DNA of 64,000 nucleotides from Actinomycetes bacterium (GTDB lineage: Bacteria > Actinomycetota > Actinomycetes > Nanopelagicales > Nanopelagicaceae). The stretch's first letter is position 1, and every line of letters begins with the position of its first letter. Of this stretch, positions 29,926-42,100 are shown one piece after another. The notes under the pieces were generated by a model. It had not been told where the DNA came from. It was given only the letters and a program-made list of their open reading frames with translations, and searched no databases. The DNA lies in contig OX376642.1 of assembly GCA_947383695.1 (NCBI GenBank), forward strand, positions 1,178,001-1,242,000, read 5' to 3'. The translations under genes were made by a program, and so were the position numbers.

Positions 29926-32031
29926 TTATTCGCCGCGAACCTTCGCAATGATTTCCTTCGCTACGTTGCCTGGTACTTCTGCATACGAATCGAATTCCAT
30001 TGAGTAGCTTGCGCGACCTTGAGTTCTGGAGCGGAGATCGCCGACATAGCCGAACATCTCTGACAACGGAACTAGCGCCCTAACAACGCGGGCACCTGAC
30101 CGCTCGTCCATGGCCTGGATTTGACCACGACGACTGTTGAGATCGCCGATGACATCACCCATGAAGTCTTCAGGGGTAACAACTTCGACCTTCATTACTG
30201 GTTCGAGAATTGCAGGATCAGCAAGCTTTGCTGCTTCCTTAAACGCTGCGATACCAGCCACCTTGAAAGCGAGCTCCGATGAGTCAACATCGTGATACGC
30301 GCCGTCAAGAAGAGTTACTCGTACATCTGTTAATGGGTAACCAGCAAGAGGACCTGAGGTCATTGCTTCTTGGCAACCCTGATCTACTGAAGGGATGTAC
30401 TCGCGTGGAACGCGACCACCAGTGATCTTGTTTACGAACTCGTAACCGCCTTCAACTTCACCAGTTGGAAGTGGCTCGATCGCAATCTGAATCTTTGCAA
30501 ACTGTCCAGAACCACCAGTCTGCTTCTTGTGTGTGTAATCGTGACGAGCAACTGGCTTGCGAAGTGTTTCGCGGTAAGCAACCTGAGGCTTACCAACATT
30601 TGCTTCAACCTTAAACTCGCGACGCATACGGTCAACGAGAATTTCAAGGTGAAGCTCACCCATACCAGCGATGATTGTCTGGCCAGTCTCTTCATCAGTC
30701 TTTACGTGGAAAGTTGGATCTTCTTCAGATAGACGCTGAATCGCAACGCCAAGCTTCTCTTGGTCACCCTTTGTCTTTGGCTCAATCGCAACAGAGATAA
30801 CTGGTGCTGGGAAGTCCATTGATTCAAGGATTACCGGCTTAGCTGGATCACAGAGAGTCTCACCTGTTGTTGTGTCCTTAAGACCCATAACAGCAACGAT
30901 CATTCCCGCACCAACATTGTCACGCTCTTCGCGCTTGTTAGCGTGCATCTGATAAATCTTTCCGATGCGCTCCTTGCGATCCTTCGCTGAGTTCAAGATT
31001 GTTGAACCAGTCTCTAGAACACCTGAGTACACGCGGATAAATGTGAGCTTTCCAAGGTGTGGATCTGTCATGATCTTGAAAGCAAGTGCTGAGAAAGGCT
31101 CTTCGTTCTTAGGTAAACGCTTGATTTCCTTCTCTGGGTCATTCATATCGTGACCAACGATTGCATCAACATCGAGTGGGCTTGGAAGGTAACGAACAAC
31201 AGCATCAAGCATTGGCTGTACGCCCTTGTTCTTGAATGCTGAACCAGTTAGAACTGGTGAAAGCTTTGCAGCAAGAGTTGCGCGACGAATTCCGGCGATG
31301 ATCTCTGCTTCTGTTAATTCAATTCCTTCAAGGAACTTCTCCATCAACTGATCATCATTTTCAGCAAGAGTCTCGAGCATTGCTGCACGAGCTGTCTTAG
31401 ATGCTTCAAGCATGTCAGCTGGAATCTCTTCGATTGCGTAATCTTCACCCTTTTGTGTTTCTCCACGCCAGGTAAGCGCCTTCATTGCGATCAGGTCGAC
31501 AACGCCAAGGAAGTCAGACTCTGCACCGATTGGAAGTTGTAGAACTAGTGCAACTGCGTTTAGACGATCCTTGATCATGCCAACGCACTTATCAAATGAT
31601 GCACCTGTACGATCTAGCTTGTTAACAAAACAAATACGTGGAACTGAGTAACGATCTGCTTGACGCCATACAGTCTCAGACTGTGGCTCAACACCAGCAA
31701 CACCGTCGAACACAGCAACTGCACCATCAAGAACACGGAGTGAACGCTCTACTTCAACTGTGAAGTCAACGTGACCTGGTGTATCGATGATGTTAATGAG
31801 GTGCTTGTCCCACATACATGTAGTTGCAGCTGAAGTGATCGTGATACCACGCTCTTGCTCCTGCTCCATCCAGTCCATGGTTGCAGCGCCTTCGTGAACT
31901 TCACCGATCTTGTAGTTAATACCTGTATAGAAAAGGATGCGCTCAGTAGTCGTGGTTTTTCCCGCGTCGATGTGAGCCATGATTCCGATGTTGCGAACCG
32001 TAGCTAGATCGATCTTTTCTACTGTTGACAC
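29926..32031 (-). CDS. fusA: Elongation factor G
   Basis: Translocase GTPase. The 701 aa show G1 [11 protein letters not shown], effector [13 protein letters not shown]3 [10 protein letters not shown]4 NKLDR, and domain IV with the tip loop region [14 protein letters not shown]. The C-terminal [28 protein letters not shown] is diagnostic. It lies 48 bp after rpsG. Confidence 0.99.
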   Translation of the reverse strand: MSTVEKIDLATVRNIGIMAHIDAGKTTTTERILFYTGINYKIGEVHEGAATMDWMEQEQERGITITSAATTCMWDKHLINIIDTPGHVDFTVEVERSLRVLDGAVAVFDGVAGVEPQSETVWRQADRYSVPRICFVNKLDRTGASFDKCVGMIKDRLNAVALVLQLPIGAESDFLGVVDLIAMKALTWRGETQKGEDYAIEEIPADMLEASKTARAAMLETLAENDDQLMEKFLEGIELTEAEIIAGIRRATLAAKLSPVLTGSAFKNKGVQPMLDAVVRYLPSPLDVDAIVGHDMNDPEKEIKRLPKNEEPFSALAFKIMTDPHLGKLTFIRVYSGVLETGSTILNSAKDRKERIGKIYQMHANKREERDNVGAGMIVAVMGLKDTTTGETLCDPAKPVILESMDFPAPVISVAIEPKTKGDQEKLGVAIQRLSEEDPTFHVKTDEETGQTIIAGMGELHLEILVDRMRREFKVEANVGKPQVAYRETLRKPVARHDYTHKKQTGGSGQFAKIQIAIEPLPTGEVEGGYEFVNKITGGRVPREYIPSVDQGCQEAMTSGPLAGYPLTDVRVTLLDGAYHDVDSSELAFKVAGIAAFKEAAKLADPAILEPVMKVEVVTPEDFMGDVIGDLNSRRGQIQAMDERSGARVVRALVPLSEMFGYVGDLRSRTQGRASYSMEFDSYAEVPGNVAKEIIAKVRGE

Positions 32032-32079
32032 TTATATTCCTCTTCTCGTCGCTTCGTAAATTCTTTAGTTACTTAGTGA

Positions 32080-32550
32080 TTACCAGCGGTAGTGAGCAAA
32101 CGCCTTGTTTGCTTCCGCCATTTTGTGAGTATCTTCGCGACGCTTTACAGCTGCACCAAGACCATTGCTTGCATCAATAAGTTCATTTGTTAGACGCTCT
32201 GCCATTGACTTTTCGCGGCGTGAACGTGAGTAATCAATTAACCAACGTAGAGCCAAAGTTGTTGAACGGCTTGCCTTAACTTCAACAGGCACCTGGTAAG
32301 TAGCTCCACCAACACGGCGTGAGCGAACCTCAACAGCTGGCTTGATGTTGTCTAGTGCGCGCTTCAAAGTAATGAGCGGATCAACCTGAGTCTTCTCGCG
32401 TGTACCTTCTAGTGCGTTGTAAACAATCGCTTCTGCAGTTGAACGCTTACCGTGTAGAAGTACGCGGTTAATTAGCGCAGTAACAACTGGTGAGTTGTAA
32501 ACAGGATCTGCAACAACTGGTGACTTAACAACAGGACCTTTACGTGGCAT
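32080..32550 (-). CDS. rpsG: 30S ribosomal protein S7
   Basis: Head assembly protein near the E site. The 156 aa start MPRKGPVVK and contain [34 protein letters not shown] and the terminal [19 protein letters not shown]. It overlaps rpsL by one base. Confidence 0.98.
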   Translation of the reverse strand: MPRKGPVVKSPVVADPVYNSPVVTALINRVLLHGKRSTAEAIVYNALEGTREKTQVDPLITLKRALDNIKPAVEVRSRRVGGATYQVPVEVKASRSTTLALRWLIDYSRSRREKSMAERLTNELIDASNGLGAAVKRREDTHKMAEANKAFAHYRW

Positions 32551-32930
32551 TAGCTAGCCTTCTTCTCTCTCTTAGTACCGTAACGAGAACGTGACTGCTT
32601 ACGGTTCTTAACACCTTGTGTATCTAGTGATCCGCGAATGATCTTGTAACGAACACCAGGCAAATCTTTTACACGACCACCACGTACAAGAACAATGGAG
32701 TGCTCTTGCAAGTTGTGACCTTCACCTGGAATGTATGCAGTGACTTCCATGCCACTAGTAAGACGTACACGTGCAACCTTGCGAAGAGCAGAGTTTGGTT
32801 TCTTAGGGGTTGTTGTATAAACGCGTGTACAAACTCCGCGTCGTTGTGGTGAACCCTTAAGTGCAGGTGTGCTTGTCTTCGTAGTCTTTTCTGCACGACC
32901 ACGACGAACTAGCTGTTGAATTGTTGGCAC
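32550..32930 (-). CDS. rpsL: 30S ribosomal protein S12
   Basis: Decoding-centre protein and classical streptomycin-resistance locus. The 126 aa start [12 protein letters not shown]. The drug-related loops [16 protein letters not shown] and [16 protein letters not shown] both carry the wild-type lysines, so no resistance substitution is evident. It heads the str operon; a promoter and two small leader hairpins lie upstream. Confidence 0.98.
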   Translation of the reverse strand: MPTIQQLVRRGRAEKTTKTSTPALKGSPQRRGVCTRVYTTTPKKPNSALRKVARVRLTSGMEVTAYIPGEGHNLQEHSIVLVRGGRVKDLPGVRYKIIRGSLDTQGVKNRKQSRSRYGTKREKKAS

Positions 32931-33277
32931 TTCATCTCCATTCGTAACTTCGTTACTGATCTTTATTCACGCTTAATTACCGACCCACGCGGTCGGGTGT
33001 GTTGCACCCAACTCGCATGATCGCTGTTTGAAGTTTTTCAACTTGTGAACAGCACAGGCAAAGAAGCTCTAAAAAAGAGCAGACGCGAAGGGTAACCCAG
33101 CGGACTCATGCGAGGCAAATCCGCCCTTTTACCCCTCCCCAGCCCTGGAAAACCCCAAAAACACCTCTTTTTGATGCCCGGGCGTGTCGCAGCACACAGG
33201 GAAAGAGGCCCATTTATCGGGCGCCCCAGGGGTTTAGGCCCAAAAAGGCCCCCTTAAACCACGCTCAGGGAGGCTGA
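32931..33277. other. Intergenic control region between rpsL and deoD
   Basis: This 347-bp gap has no gene. The rpsL side (minus strand) holds a predicted promoter (33089-33118) and leader hairpins GGGTG/CACCC and CGACC/GGTCG near 32980-33015, plus GCTCT/AGAGC at 33066-33080. The deoD side is unusually rich in G and C runs and contains GGTTTA/TAAACC, an inverted repeat (about 33230-33260) whose right arm shares AAACC with the hairpin at 33257-33285. The two folds would therefore compete in a deoD leader. No deoD promoter stands out. Confidence 0.5.
33089..33118 (-). promoter_or_regulatory. Predicted promoter of the str operon (rpsL)
   Basis: On the minus strand TTGCCT (33113-33118) is followed after 18 bp by TACCCT (33089-33094), the same -10 as in the rplM promoter. 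The start would be near 33082, giving a leader of about 150 nt with two short hairpins before rpsL. Confidence 0.5.
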
Positions 33278-33285
33278 GTGTGGTT
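33257..33285 (+). promoter_or_regulatory. Hairpin holding a Shine-Dalgarno-like GGAGG in its loop, before deoD
   Basis: AACCACGCTCAG (33257-33268) pairs with CTGAGTGTGGTT (33274-33285), 12 bp with one G-U, and the 5-nt loop is GGAGG. The stem contains the GTG at 33278 and lies 11 nt before the ATG at 33296. No other good ribosome-binding site precedes deoD. Either the loop is the ribosome-binding site for the GTG, or it is a control structure for translation of deoD. There is no U-tract, so a terminator is unlikely. Confidence 0.5.
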
Positions 33286-33295
33286 GGCTCCCTTC

Positions 33296-34000
33296 ATGAG
33301 CACACCACATATCTCGGCTAAAAAGGGCGACATTGCCGATCGCATCCTTCTACCTGGCGACCCACTGCGCGCTAAGTGGATTGCAGAAAACTACTTAGAA
33401 GATGTCACGCAATTTAATGCGGTGCGCAACATGTTTGGTTTTACAGGAACATATAAAGGTCAACGTGTTTCTGTCATGGGTACAGGAATGGGACTGCCAT
33501 CGATATCAATTTACGCCACTGAACTTTTCAATGAATACGATGTTCAGGTCGCAATTCGTATCGGAACATGTGGTGGATTGCTAGAAAAGACAAAGATTGG
33601 TGATGTCATTCTTGCTATGACGGCTTCGACTGATTCAAATATCAATCGTCGCTTTACTAACAACTTAGATTTTGCACCTCATGCGGATTTCCAACTTTTG
33701 CTAGCAGCTTATGAAGCATCTAAGGGCAATCCAAATGTTCACATCGGTGGAATTGCATCGATGGATTATTTCTACGATGAAACAGATTCAGCGCAGAAGT
33801 TAATTCAACATGGCGTACTAGGTGTTGAGATGGAAGCAAACGCTTTGTACTCAATCGCAGCACGTAAGCAACGTCGCGCACTTGCTGTCTTAACTGTTTC
33901 TGATCACATCATTACCCACGAATCAATGCCATCAGAGCAACGTGAGAAGTCACTCAATGCGATGGTTGAAATTGCACTTACCGCAGCCCTGAACGGATAA
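33296..34000 (+). CDS. deoD: Purine-nucleoside phosphorylase (DeoD type)
   Basis: Phosphorolytic cleavage of purine (deoxy)nucleosides to base plus (deoxy)ribose-1-phosphate, for salvage. The ATG at 33296 gives 234 aa starting MSTPHISAKKGDIAD, matching the conserved DeoD N-terminus. A GTG at 33278 would add six residues but has the better SD (GGGAGG, 4 nt upstream). Signatures: LLPGDPLRAKWIAE, GMGLPSISIYATEL, RIGTCGGL and VEMEANALYSIA, the last binding ribose; the catalytic Asp is in VSDHI. It is the first plus-strand gene after the minus-strand ribosomal block and precedes the M48 protease by 2 bp. Confidence 0.95.
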   Translation: MSTPHISAKKGDIADRILLPGDPLRAKWIAENYLEDVTQFNAVRNMFGFTGTYKGQRVSVMGTGMGLPSISIYATELFNEYDVQVAIRIGTCGGLLEKTKIGDVILAMTASTDSNINRRFTNNLDFAPHADFQLLLAAYEASKGNPNVHIGGIASMDYFYDETDSAQKLIQHGVLGVEMEANALYSIAARKQRRALAVLTVSDHIITHESMPSEQREKSLNAMVEIALTAALNG

Positions 34001-34002
34001 AG

Positions 34003-35244
34003 ATGAGTACATCTGAAGTGTTGTTGCTTGGCATCGTTACCTTTATTTTGATTGATTTTGCTGCTGGTCGAGTGATCGATTACTTGAATGAAAGCGGTAA
34101 AAACAAGCCCTTATCCCCCGTTGCCGCTGAAATCTACAACCCAGATGAGTACGCAAAGTCCCTTGAATACGGCACCGCTAAGTACAAAGTTGAGCTATTT
34201 ACCTCTGTAATCAGCACCGTTGTAATGCTTTCGGCGATTATCTTAGGTTGGTTTGCCTGGCTTGATCAGATCATTCGGGACCGTTTTAGCAACAACTTAC
34301 TCATCACAGTCATCTTCTTTGGGGTACTTATCGTTGGAGGAATGCTGGTTAACCTTCCGGTTTCTTACTACTCAACATTTGTCATCGAAGAAAAGTTTGG
34401 TTTTAACAAGACAACTAAGAAATTGTTCGTGATTGATTCAATTAAGCAATTGCTTCTAAGCGTTGCCCTGGGCCTACCCATCATTTTCTTGATCGCTTGG
34501 ATTTACCAAAACCTTGAATCCACTTTCTGGTTAGTTGGATGGCTCGCGGTTTCTGCAATCTCGCTCTTCATGTTCATCTTTGGCACACGTATCTTCTTGC
34601 CAATGTTCAACAAATTGAAGCCACTTCCTGAAGGTGAACTGCGTTCAGAGGTAGAGGCGTACTGCCAGTCACAAGGCTTTCCGCTTTCGAAGTTATGGGA
34701 AATGGATGCATCAAAGCGTTCTACAAAATTGAATGCATTTTTCTCTGGCATGGGCAAGGTAAAGATCATTGGCTTGTATGACACCTTGATTGAGAAGTTA
34801 ACAACTAAGGAAACTGTTGCAGTTCTTGCTCACGAGGTTGGGCACTACAAGCGCAAGCATGTCTACACAATGTTTGCATTCAGCAATGTTCAAACCCTAG
34901 TTATCTTCTCTTTAATGGGCTGGTTGCTTGGTAATCCAAATCTTTCCAAGGCACTTGGTTCAGATACTCCCAGCTTTCATCTTTCAATGATCGCCTTCTT
35001 TATGCTCTTCACACCAGTATCTACAGTGCTTGGCTTGATCAATAACTCCTTCTCGCGTTACAACGAGTATCAAGCAGATCAGTACTCAATTGATACTTAC
35101 CCTGGGGCTCGCGAACACATGTATTCAGCGCTTAAGAAGCTCTCTGTCGAGTCCTTGAGCAACTTAAACCCACACCCTGTTTACGTTGCGGTGCATTACT
35201 CGCACCCACCGATTCTGGATCGTTTAGCTAACTTACAGAAGTAG
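34003..35244 (+). CDS. M48-family membrane metalloprotease (Ste24/CAAX prenyl protease type)
   Basis: An integral-membrane zinc protease of 413 aa. The N-terminal half has four or five hydrophobic segments with the family marker TFVIEEKFGFNKTT. The catalytic half has HEVGHYKRKH (HExxH zinc motif) and the third ligand in YNEYQADQYSID. It resembles eukaryotic Ste24 more than HtpX in having the long N-terminal membrane domain. In bacteria such proteins are linked to membrane protein quality control; prenylated substrates are not expected. It follows deoD by 2 bp and ends at a bidirectional terminator. Confidence 0.9.
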   Translation: MSTSEVLLLGIVTFILIDFAAGRVIDYLNESGKNKPLSPVAAEIYNPDEYAKSLEYGTAKYKVELFTSVISTVVMLSAIILGWFAWLDQIIRDRFSNNLLITVIFFGVLIVGGMLVNLPVSYYSTFVIEEKFGFNKTTKKLFVIDSIKQLLLSVALGLPIIFLIAWIYQNLESTFWLVGWLAVSAISLFMFIFGTRIFLPMFNKLKPLPEGELRSEVEAYCQSQGFPLSKLWEMDASKRSTKLNAFFSGMGKVKIIGLYDTLIEKLTTKETVAVLAHEVGHYKRKHVYTMFAFSNVQTLVIFSLMGWLLGNPNLSKALGSDTPSFHLSMIAFFMLFTPVSTVLGLINNSFSRYNEYQADQYSIDTYPGAREHMYSALKKLSVESLSNLNPHPVYVAVHYSHPPILDRLANLQK

Positions 35245-35255
35245 TTTCTTTATAA

Positions 35256-35291
35256 AACAAGAAAGGCTCCCTTTCGGGAGCCTTTCTTGTT
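35256..35291. terminator. Bidirectional intrinsic terminator between the M48 protease and rpoC
   Basis: A perfect 16-bp inverted repeat (AACAAGAAAGGCTCCC, loop TTTC, GGGAGCCTTTCTTGTT) lies 11 bp after the plus-strand stop and 12 bp before the convergent rpoC stop. U-rich ends on both sides let it work in both directions. Confidence 0.9.
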
Positions 35292-35303
35292 AATTGATAT
35301 TGC

Positions 35304-38300
35304 TTAACGAGGTACTTCAACCTCATCGAGACGAACAGCCTCACCAGAACCTTGTTGGTCAAATGGTGTGAAGTCGTACTCATCGTAAGCTGCGTAAACC
35401 GCTGCCTTTGCTTCCTCAGTTGGCTCAACACGAATGTTGCGGTAACGAGCAAGACCAGTACCAGCAGGAATCAACTTACCGATGATGACATTCTCCTTCA
35501 GTCCGAGCAATGGATCGCTCTTCTCTGAAAGTGCTGCATCTGTAAGTACGCGAGTTGTTTCCTGGAATGAAGCCGCTGACAACCATGACTCAGTTGCAAG
35601 AGATGCCTTAGTGATACCCATAAGTTCTGGGCGACCTGAAGCAGCCTTTCCTCCTGATGTCACAACGCGACGGTTTTCAGTCTCGAAACGACCACGCTCA
35701 ACAAGCTCGCCTGGAAGTAGATCTGCATCTCCTGCTTCAAGCACTGTGATGCGCTTTAGCATTTGACGAACAATTACTTCAACGTGCTTATCGTGAATTC
35801 CTACACCCTGTGAGCGATACACGGATTGGATTTCATTAACCAAGTGAACCTGAGTTGCACGTGGTCCAAGAATACGAAGAACCTGCTTTGGATCGATCGC
35901 GCCAACAACCATCTTCTGGCCTACTTCAACGCGTGAACCTTCTTCTACAAGTAGCTTCTGACGACGAGTGATTGGGTAAGCAACCTCTTCGCCTCCATCA
36001 TCTGGAGTAACGACGATCTTCTTGCCCTTTGCATCTTCGCGGAATGAAACAACACCAGCTGTTTCTGCGATTGGTGCAACACCCTTAGGTGTACGTGCTT
36101 CGAAGAGCTCGACGATACGTGGAAGACCGTGAGTGATGTCATCACCAGCAACACCACCAGTGTGGAAGGTACGCATTGTTAGCTGTGTACCAGGCTCACC
36201 GATTGATTGTGCTGCAATGATTCCAACTGCTTCACCGACTGCAACGCGCTGACCAGCTGCAAGTGAACGACCGTAGCAAGCTGCACACTGTCCGACCTTG
36301 CTATCGCAAGTGAGAACTGAGCGAATCTTTACTTCGTCAACACCGGCTGCAACGAGTTCATCAATGTTGCGATCACCAAGATCTGTACCTGCTGGAAGAA
36401 CAACCTTGCCGTCAACTGTCACATCTTCAGACAATGTACGTCCGAATACTGAAGTTTCGACATGGTCATGCTTAACAAGGCTGCCTGACTCCTGATGTAC
36501 ACCGATCTGTAGAACAAGACCGCGATCAGTACCGCAATCCTCTTCACGGATGATGACATCCTGAGCAACGTCGCAGAGACGACGTGTTAGGTAACCAGAG
36601 TCAGCGGTACGAAGCGCTGTATCTGCAAGACCCTTACGAGCACCGTGAGTAGAAATGAAGTACTCAAGTACTGAAAGACCTTCGCGGAAGTTTGACTTAA
36701 TTGGACTTGGAATAATTTCACCCTTTGGGTTAGCTACAAGTCCACGCATACCGGCGATCTGACGGATCTGCATCATATTTCCACGAGCACCAGAGAAGAC
36801 CATCATCCACACTGGGTTAACGCGAGGGAAGTTTTCTTCCATCTCCTTACCCACTTCAGCTGTTGCCTTGGTCCAGATCTCGATCAATTCCTGACGACGC
36901 TCGTCATCAGTGATGAGTCCCTTTTCATATTGTGATTGAACCTTTTCAGCCTGTGTTTCGTAGCCCGCAAGAATTTCCTTCTTACGTGGAGGTGTCACAA
37001 CATCTTCAATACCGATAGTTGCACCAGCGCGAGTTGCCCAGTGGAAGCCGAGTGACTTCAACGCATCAAGCGTCTCAGCTACAACAACCTTTGGATAGAA
37101 CTCAGCTAGGCGATCAACGATTCCACCAAGTTGCTTCTTGGTGACATCAAGATCTACATATGGATAATCAGCTGGTAGCGCTTCGTTAAACAGTGCGCGA
37201 CCAATTGTTGTCTCAATAGTTTCGCCTGTCTTTGTCAGACGAATCTTGATCTTTGCTTGCAATGAAACTGAGTGTTGATCATGGGCCATGATCGCTTCTG
37301 CGATTGAACCAAATGCACGACCTTCTCCGAGTTCATTGTCGCGAACCATTGTTAAGTAGTAGAGACCAAGAACCATGTCCTGTGTAGGAGATGTAATTGG
37401 ACGACCAGATGCTGGTGACAAGATGTTGTTTGAAGACAACATCAAGATACGTGCTTCAGCCTGCGCCTCAGCAGATAGAGGTAAGTGAACCGCCATCTGG
37501 TCACCGTCGAAGTCAGCGTTGAAAGCTGTACATACGAGTGGGTGAATCTGAATCGCCTTACCTTCAACCAATTGTGGTTCGAAAGCTTGGATACCTAAAC
37601 GGTGAAGGGTTGGTGCGCGGTTAAGGAGAACAGGATGCTCTGCAATAACCTCTTCTAGAACATCCCAAACAACTGGACGTGCACGCTCAACCATACGCTT
37701 TGCAGATTTAATGTTCTGCGCGTGGTTTAGATCAACAAGTCGCTTCATTACGAATGGCTTGAAAAGTTCAAGTGCCATCTGCTTTGGAAGACCGCACTGG
37801 TGCAGCTTCAACTGTGGACCTACAACGATTACTGAACGACCTGAGTAGTCAACGCGCTTACCGAGCAAGTTCTGACGGAAACGTCCTTGCTTACCCTTAA
37901 GCATGTCTGACAATGACTTCAGCGCACGGTTACCTGGACCTGTAACTGGACGACCACGACGACCGTTATCGAACAACGCATCTACAGCTTCCTGCAACAT
38001 ACGCTTTTCATTGTTAACGATGATCTCTGGTGCACCGAGATCAGCAAGACGCTTCAAACGGTTGTTACGGTTGATAACACGACGGTATAGATCGTTGAGA
38101 TCTGAAGTCGCAAAGCGACCACCATCGAGCTGAACCATTGGACGTAGATCAGGTGGAATAACTGGAACGCAATCAAGAACCATTGATGCTGGCTTGTTGC
38201 TTGTTGTAAGGAATGCGTTAACAACCTTCAAGCGCTTGATTGCACGAGTCTTCTTTGCGCCTTTGCCATTTTCAGAAAGATCTGTAAGTAGCTTGTGCTC

Positions 38301-39116
38301 TGTCTCAAGGTCAAAAGTTTCTAGACGACGCTTGATTGCAGCTGCACCCATGTCACCCTTGAAGTACATGCCATAACGGTCACGCATTTCACGGTAAAGG
38401 TTCTCATCACCTTCGAGATCCTGAACCTTAAGGTTCTTGAAACGTGCCCACACATCTTCTAGACGAGTGATTTCACGCTCTGCACGATCACGGATCGCCT
38501 TGAGTTCACGCTCTGCTGATTCACGAACCTTGCGCTTTACATCAGACTTTGCATCCTCAGCTTCGAGTTCTGCAAGATCTGCTTCAAGCTTCTTGGTGCG
38601 AACATCTACATCGTTATCACGACGAGTTTCGATCTTCTTACGATCGTTAGCAAGCTTCTTCTCAAGCTGTGGCATATCTTCTTCACGAGCTTCAGCATCA
38701 ACCTCTGTGATCATGTAAGCAGCGAAGTAAATAACCTTTTCTAGATCCTTTGGAGCAAGATCAAGTAGGTATCCAAGACGTGATGGAACACCCTTGAAGT
38801 ACCAGATGTGAGTTACAGGAGCTGCAAGCTCGATGTGACCCATGCGCTCACGACGGACCTTTGCACGTGTGACTTCAACACCACAACGCTCGCAAATGAT
38901 TCCCTTAAAGCGTACGCGCTTGTACTTACCGCAATAACATTCCCAGTCACGAGTAGGTCCGAAGATCTTCTCGTCAAAGAGTCCATCCTTTTCAGGCTTT
39001 AGTGTGCGGTAGTTGATTGTCTCTGGCTTCTTAACCTCACCAAAAGACCACTCGCGAATGTTCTCTGCAGATGCGAGACCGATACGTAGTTCATCAAAGA
39101 AGTTGACATCTAACAT
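35304..39116 (-). CDS. rpoC: DNA-directed RNA polymerase beta' subunit
   Basis: Largest RNA polymerase subunit, 1270 aa, the short actinobacterial form. The N-terminal zinc ribbon reads CYCGKYKRV...CERCGV, the active-site Mg loop [12 protein letters not shown], the bridge-helix/trigger-loop region [13 protein letters not shown] and [19 protein letters not shown] second zinc site is in CGTDRG...[14 protein letters not shown]. Residues about 150-240 form a charged coiled-coil-like insert. It follows rpoB by 13 bp and ends in the shared terminator. Confidence 0.99.
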   Translation of the reverse strand: MLDVNFFDELRIGLASAENIREWSFGEVKKPETINYRTLKPEKDGLFDEKIFGPTRDWECYCGKYKRVRFKGIICERCGVEVTRAKVRRERMGHIELAAPVTHIWYFKGVPSRLGYLLDLAPKDLEKVIYFAAYMITEVDAEAREEDMPQLEKKLANDRKKIETRRDNDVDVRTKKLEADLAELEAEDAKSDVKRKVRESAERELKAIRDRAEREITRLEDVWARFKNLKVQDLEGDENLYREMRDRYGMYFKGDMGAAAIKRRLETFDLETEHKLLTDLSENGKGAKKTRAIKRLKVVNAFLTTSNKPASMVLDCVPVIPPDLRPMVQLDGGRFATSDLNDLYRRVINRNNRLKRLADLGAPEIIVNNEKRMLQEAVDALFDNGRRGRPVTGPGNRALKSLSDMLKGKQGRFRQNLLGKRVDYSGRSVIVVGPQLKLHQCGLPKQMALELFKPFVMKRLVDLNHAQNIKSAKRMVERARPVVWDVLEEVIAEHPVLLNRAPTLHRLGIQAFEPQLVEGKAIQIHPLVCTAFNADFDGDQMAVHLPLSAEAQAEARILMLSSNNILSPASGRPITSPTQDMVLGLYYLTMVRDNELGEGRAFGSIAEAIMAHDQHSVSLQAKIKIRLTKTGETIETTIGRALFNEALPADYPYVDLDVTKKQLGGIVDRLAEFYPKVVVAETLDALKSLGFHWATRAGATIGIEDVVTPPRKKEILAGYETQAEKVQSQYEKGLITDDERRQELIEIWTKATAEVGKEMEENFPRVNPVWMMVFSGARGNMMQIRQIAGMRGLVANPKGEIIPSPIKSNFREGLSVLEYFISTHGARKGLADTALRTADSGYLTRRLCDVAQDVIIREEDCGTDRGLVLQIGVHQESGSLVKHDHVETSVFGRTLSEDVTVDGKVVLPAGTDLGDRNIDELVAAGVDEVKIRSVLTCDSKVGQCAACYGRSLAAGQRVAVGEAVGIIAAQSIGEPGTQLTMRTFHTGGVAGDDITHGLPRIVELFEARTPKGVAPIAETAGVVSFREDAKGKKIVVTPDDGGEEVAYPITRRQKLLVEEGSRVEVGQKMVVGAIDPKQVLRILGPRATQVHLVNEIQSVYRSQGVGIHDKHVEVIVRQMLKRITVLEAGDADLLPGELVERGRFETENRRVVTSGGKAASGRPELMGITKASLATESWLSAASFQETTRVLTDAALSEKSDPLLGLKENVIIGKLIPAGTGLARYRNIRVEPTEEAKAAVYAAYDEYDFTPFDQQGSGEAVRLDEVEVPR

Positions 39117-39129
39117 GTTATTTTCCCTC

Positions 39130-42100
39130 TCACACTTCTTCTACGCTGCTTGGCTCAACTCGTGACAAGTTGATACCTAGCTCTTCGGCGGCACGGAACA
39201 CTTCTTCATCTGTATCGCGCATTTCAATTGCGACACCTTCTGAAGAAAGTACTTCTACATTGAGACAGAGTGATTGCATTTCCTTGATAAGTACCTTGAA
39301 TGACTCAGGGATACCTGGTTCAGGAATGTTTTCACCCTTAACGATCGCTTCGTACACCTTTACGCGGCCGAGAACATCGTCAGACTTAATTGTTAGCAAC
39401 TCTTGGAGTGTGTAAGCAGCACCGTAAGCTTCAAGTGCCCACACTTCCATTTCACCAAATCGCTGACCACCGAACTGCGCCTTACCACCAAGTGGTTGCT
39501 GCGTGATCATTGAGTATGGACCAGTTGAACGTGCGTGAATCTTGTCATCAACCAAGTGGTGGAGCTTCAAGATGTACATGTATCCAACTGAAATTGGTGT
39601 TGGGTATGGCTCGCCGGAACGACCGTCAAATAGACGAGCCTTTCCGCTCTTACCAATAAGTTGATTTCCATCGCGGTTTGGAAGAGTTGCAGAGAGAAGA
39701 CCAGAGATTTCATCTTCAAGCGCACCATCGAACACAGGAGTTGCGAACTTTGTTCCGGGCTCGCCCTTCTCTGCACCGATTGCACGCATGTGCTTCTGCC
39801 ATGCCTCATCAATACCTGAAAGATCCCAACCAGTCTTTGCAACCCAACCTAAGTGGAGTTCAAGAACCTGGCCAACGTTCATACGACCAGGTACACCGAG
39901 TGGGTTTAGAACAACATCTACTGGAGTTCCATCTTCAAGGAATGGCATATCTTCAACTGGAAGAATCTTTGAAATAACACCCTTGTTACCGTGGCGACCA
40001 GCAAGCTTGTCACCATCTTGAATCTTGCGCTTCTGTGCAACGTAAACGCGAACCAATTGGTTAACGCCAGCTGCAAGCTCGAAACCTTCTTCAGATTCAA
40101 AGATCTTTACGCCGATAACCTTTCCAGATTCACCGTGTGGAACCTTGAGAGATGTATCGCGAACTTCGCGAGCCTTCTCACCAAAGATTGCACGAAGCAA
40201 ACGCTCTTCAGGTGTTAGTTCAGTTTCTCCCTTAGGAGTTACCTTTCCAACCAAGATATCGCCAGGAACTACATCTGCACCTACGCGGATGATTCCTCGC
40301 TCATCTAGATCTGCAAGAACTTCTTCAGAAACGTTAGGGATATCGCGAGTGATTTCTTCTGCACCAAGCTTTGTATCGCGAGCATCAACTTCATACTCTT
40401 CGATGTGGATTGATGTAAGAACATCATCCTGAACTAGGCGCTGAGAAAGGATGATCGCATCTTCGTAGTTGTGACCTTCCCATGACATAAATGCCACGAG
40501 TAGGTTCTTACCGAGCGCCATTTCACCCTGATCGGTACATGGACCGTCAGCGATAACTGAACCAAATTCAACGCGCTGACCTTCAGAAACAACAACCTTC
40601 TGGTTGTATGAAGTTCCCTGGTTTGAACGTGTGAACTTATGTAGAGAATAAGTTTGGTAGGTCGAGTCATCTGCCATGACCTTAACTTCATCAGCAGAAA
40701 CCTCAGTTACAACGCCAGCCTTAGTTGCAGTAACAACATCGCCTGCATCTACAGCTGCGCGGAACTCCATACCTGTACCAATTACTGGTGCTTCTGCACG
40801 CATCAAAGGAACAGACTGACGCATCATGTTAGAACCCATCAACGCACGGTTAGCATCATCGTGCTCAAGGAATGGGATCATCGCTGTTGCAACAGACACC
40901 ATCTGACGTGGTGAAACATCCATGTAATCAACTTCTTCACCTGGAATGTATTCAACTTCTCCACCGCGACGACGTACAAGTACGCGTGGTTCAGCGAAGT
41001 GATTGTCATCAGTTAGTGGAGCGTTTGCCTGCGCGATGATGTGTTCATCTTCTTCATCAGCGGTTAGGTAATCAACCTGATCTGTTACGCGACCCTTAAC
41101 AACCTTGCGGTAAGGAGTCTCGATAAATCCAAATGCAGTTACGCGACCATATGTTGCAAGTGATCCGATAAGACCAATGTTTGGTCCTTCAGGAGTTTCA
41201 ATTGGACACATACGTCCGTAGTGAGATGGGTGAACGTCACGAACTTCGAAACCTGCGCGGTCACGTGAGAGACCACCAGGTCCAAGCGCTGAAAGACGAC
41301 GCTTGTGTGTAAGTCCTGACAAAGGATTTGTCTGATCCATGAACTGTGACAACTGAGATGTTCCGAAGAACTCCTTGATTGACGCAACTACTGGACGGAT
41401 GTTGATCAGAGTCTGAGGAGTAATTGCCTCAACATCTTGTGTCGTCATACGCTCGCGAACTACGCGCTCCATACGTGACAGACCGATGCGAACCTGATTC
41501 TGAATCAATTCACCAACTGTACGAAGACGACGGTTACCGAAGTGATCGATATCGTCCTTCTCTACGCGAACTTCGCGGCCGTACTCCATCAATAGATCGC
41601 CACGGTGAAGCGCTACTAGGTAGCGCAAAGTCGCAACAATGTCAGAGATAGTAAGTAGTGAAGATGAAAGCTCTAGATCAAGACCTAGCTTCTTATTTAC
41701 CTTGAAGCGACCGACCTTGGCCAAGTCGTAACGCTTAGGGTTGAAGTAAAGGTTTTCGATCAAGTTCTGTGCAGCTTCCTTAGTTGGAGGCTCACCAGGA
41801 CGAAGCTTGCGGTAGATATCTAGCAGCGCTTCATCTTGTGTCTTAACAGTGTCTTTTTCAAGAGTTGCGCGCATTGATTCAAACTCGCCGAACTCTTCAA
41901 GAATTTGTTCTTCAGTCCAACCAAGTGCCTTTAGGAACACTGTTACAGACTGCTTACGCTTACGGTCGATGCGAACACCAACAAGATCCTTCTTATCAAC
42001 TTCAAACTCAAGCCATGCACCACGTGAAGGAATTACCTTTGATGTGAATACATCTTTGTCAGAAGCCTTTTCAATTGTGCGCTCGAAGTACACACCAGGT

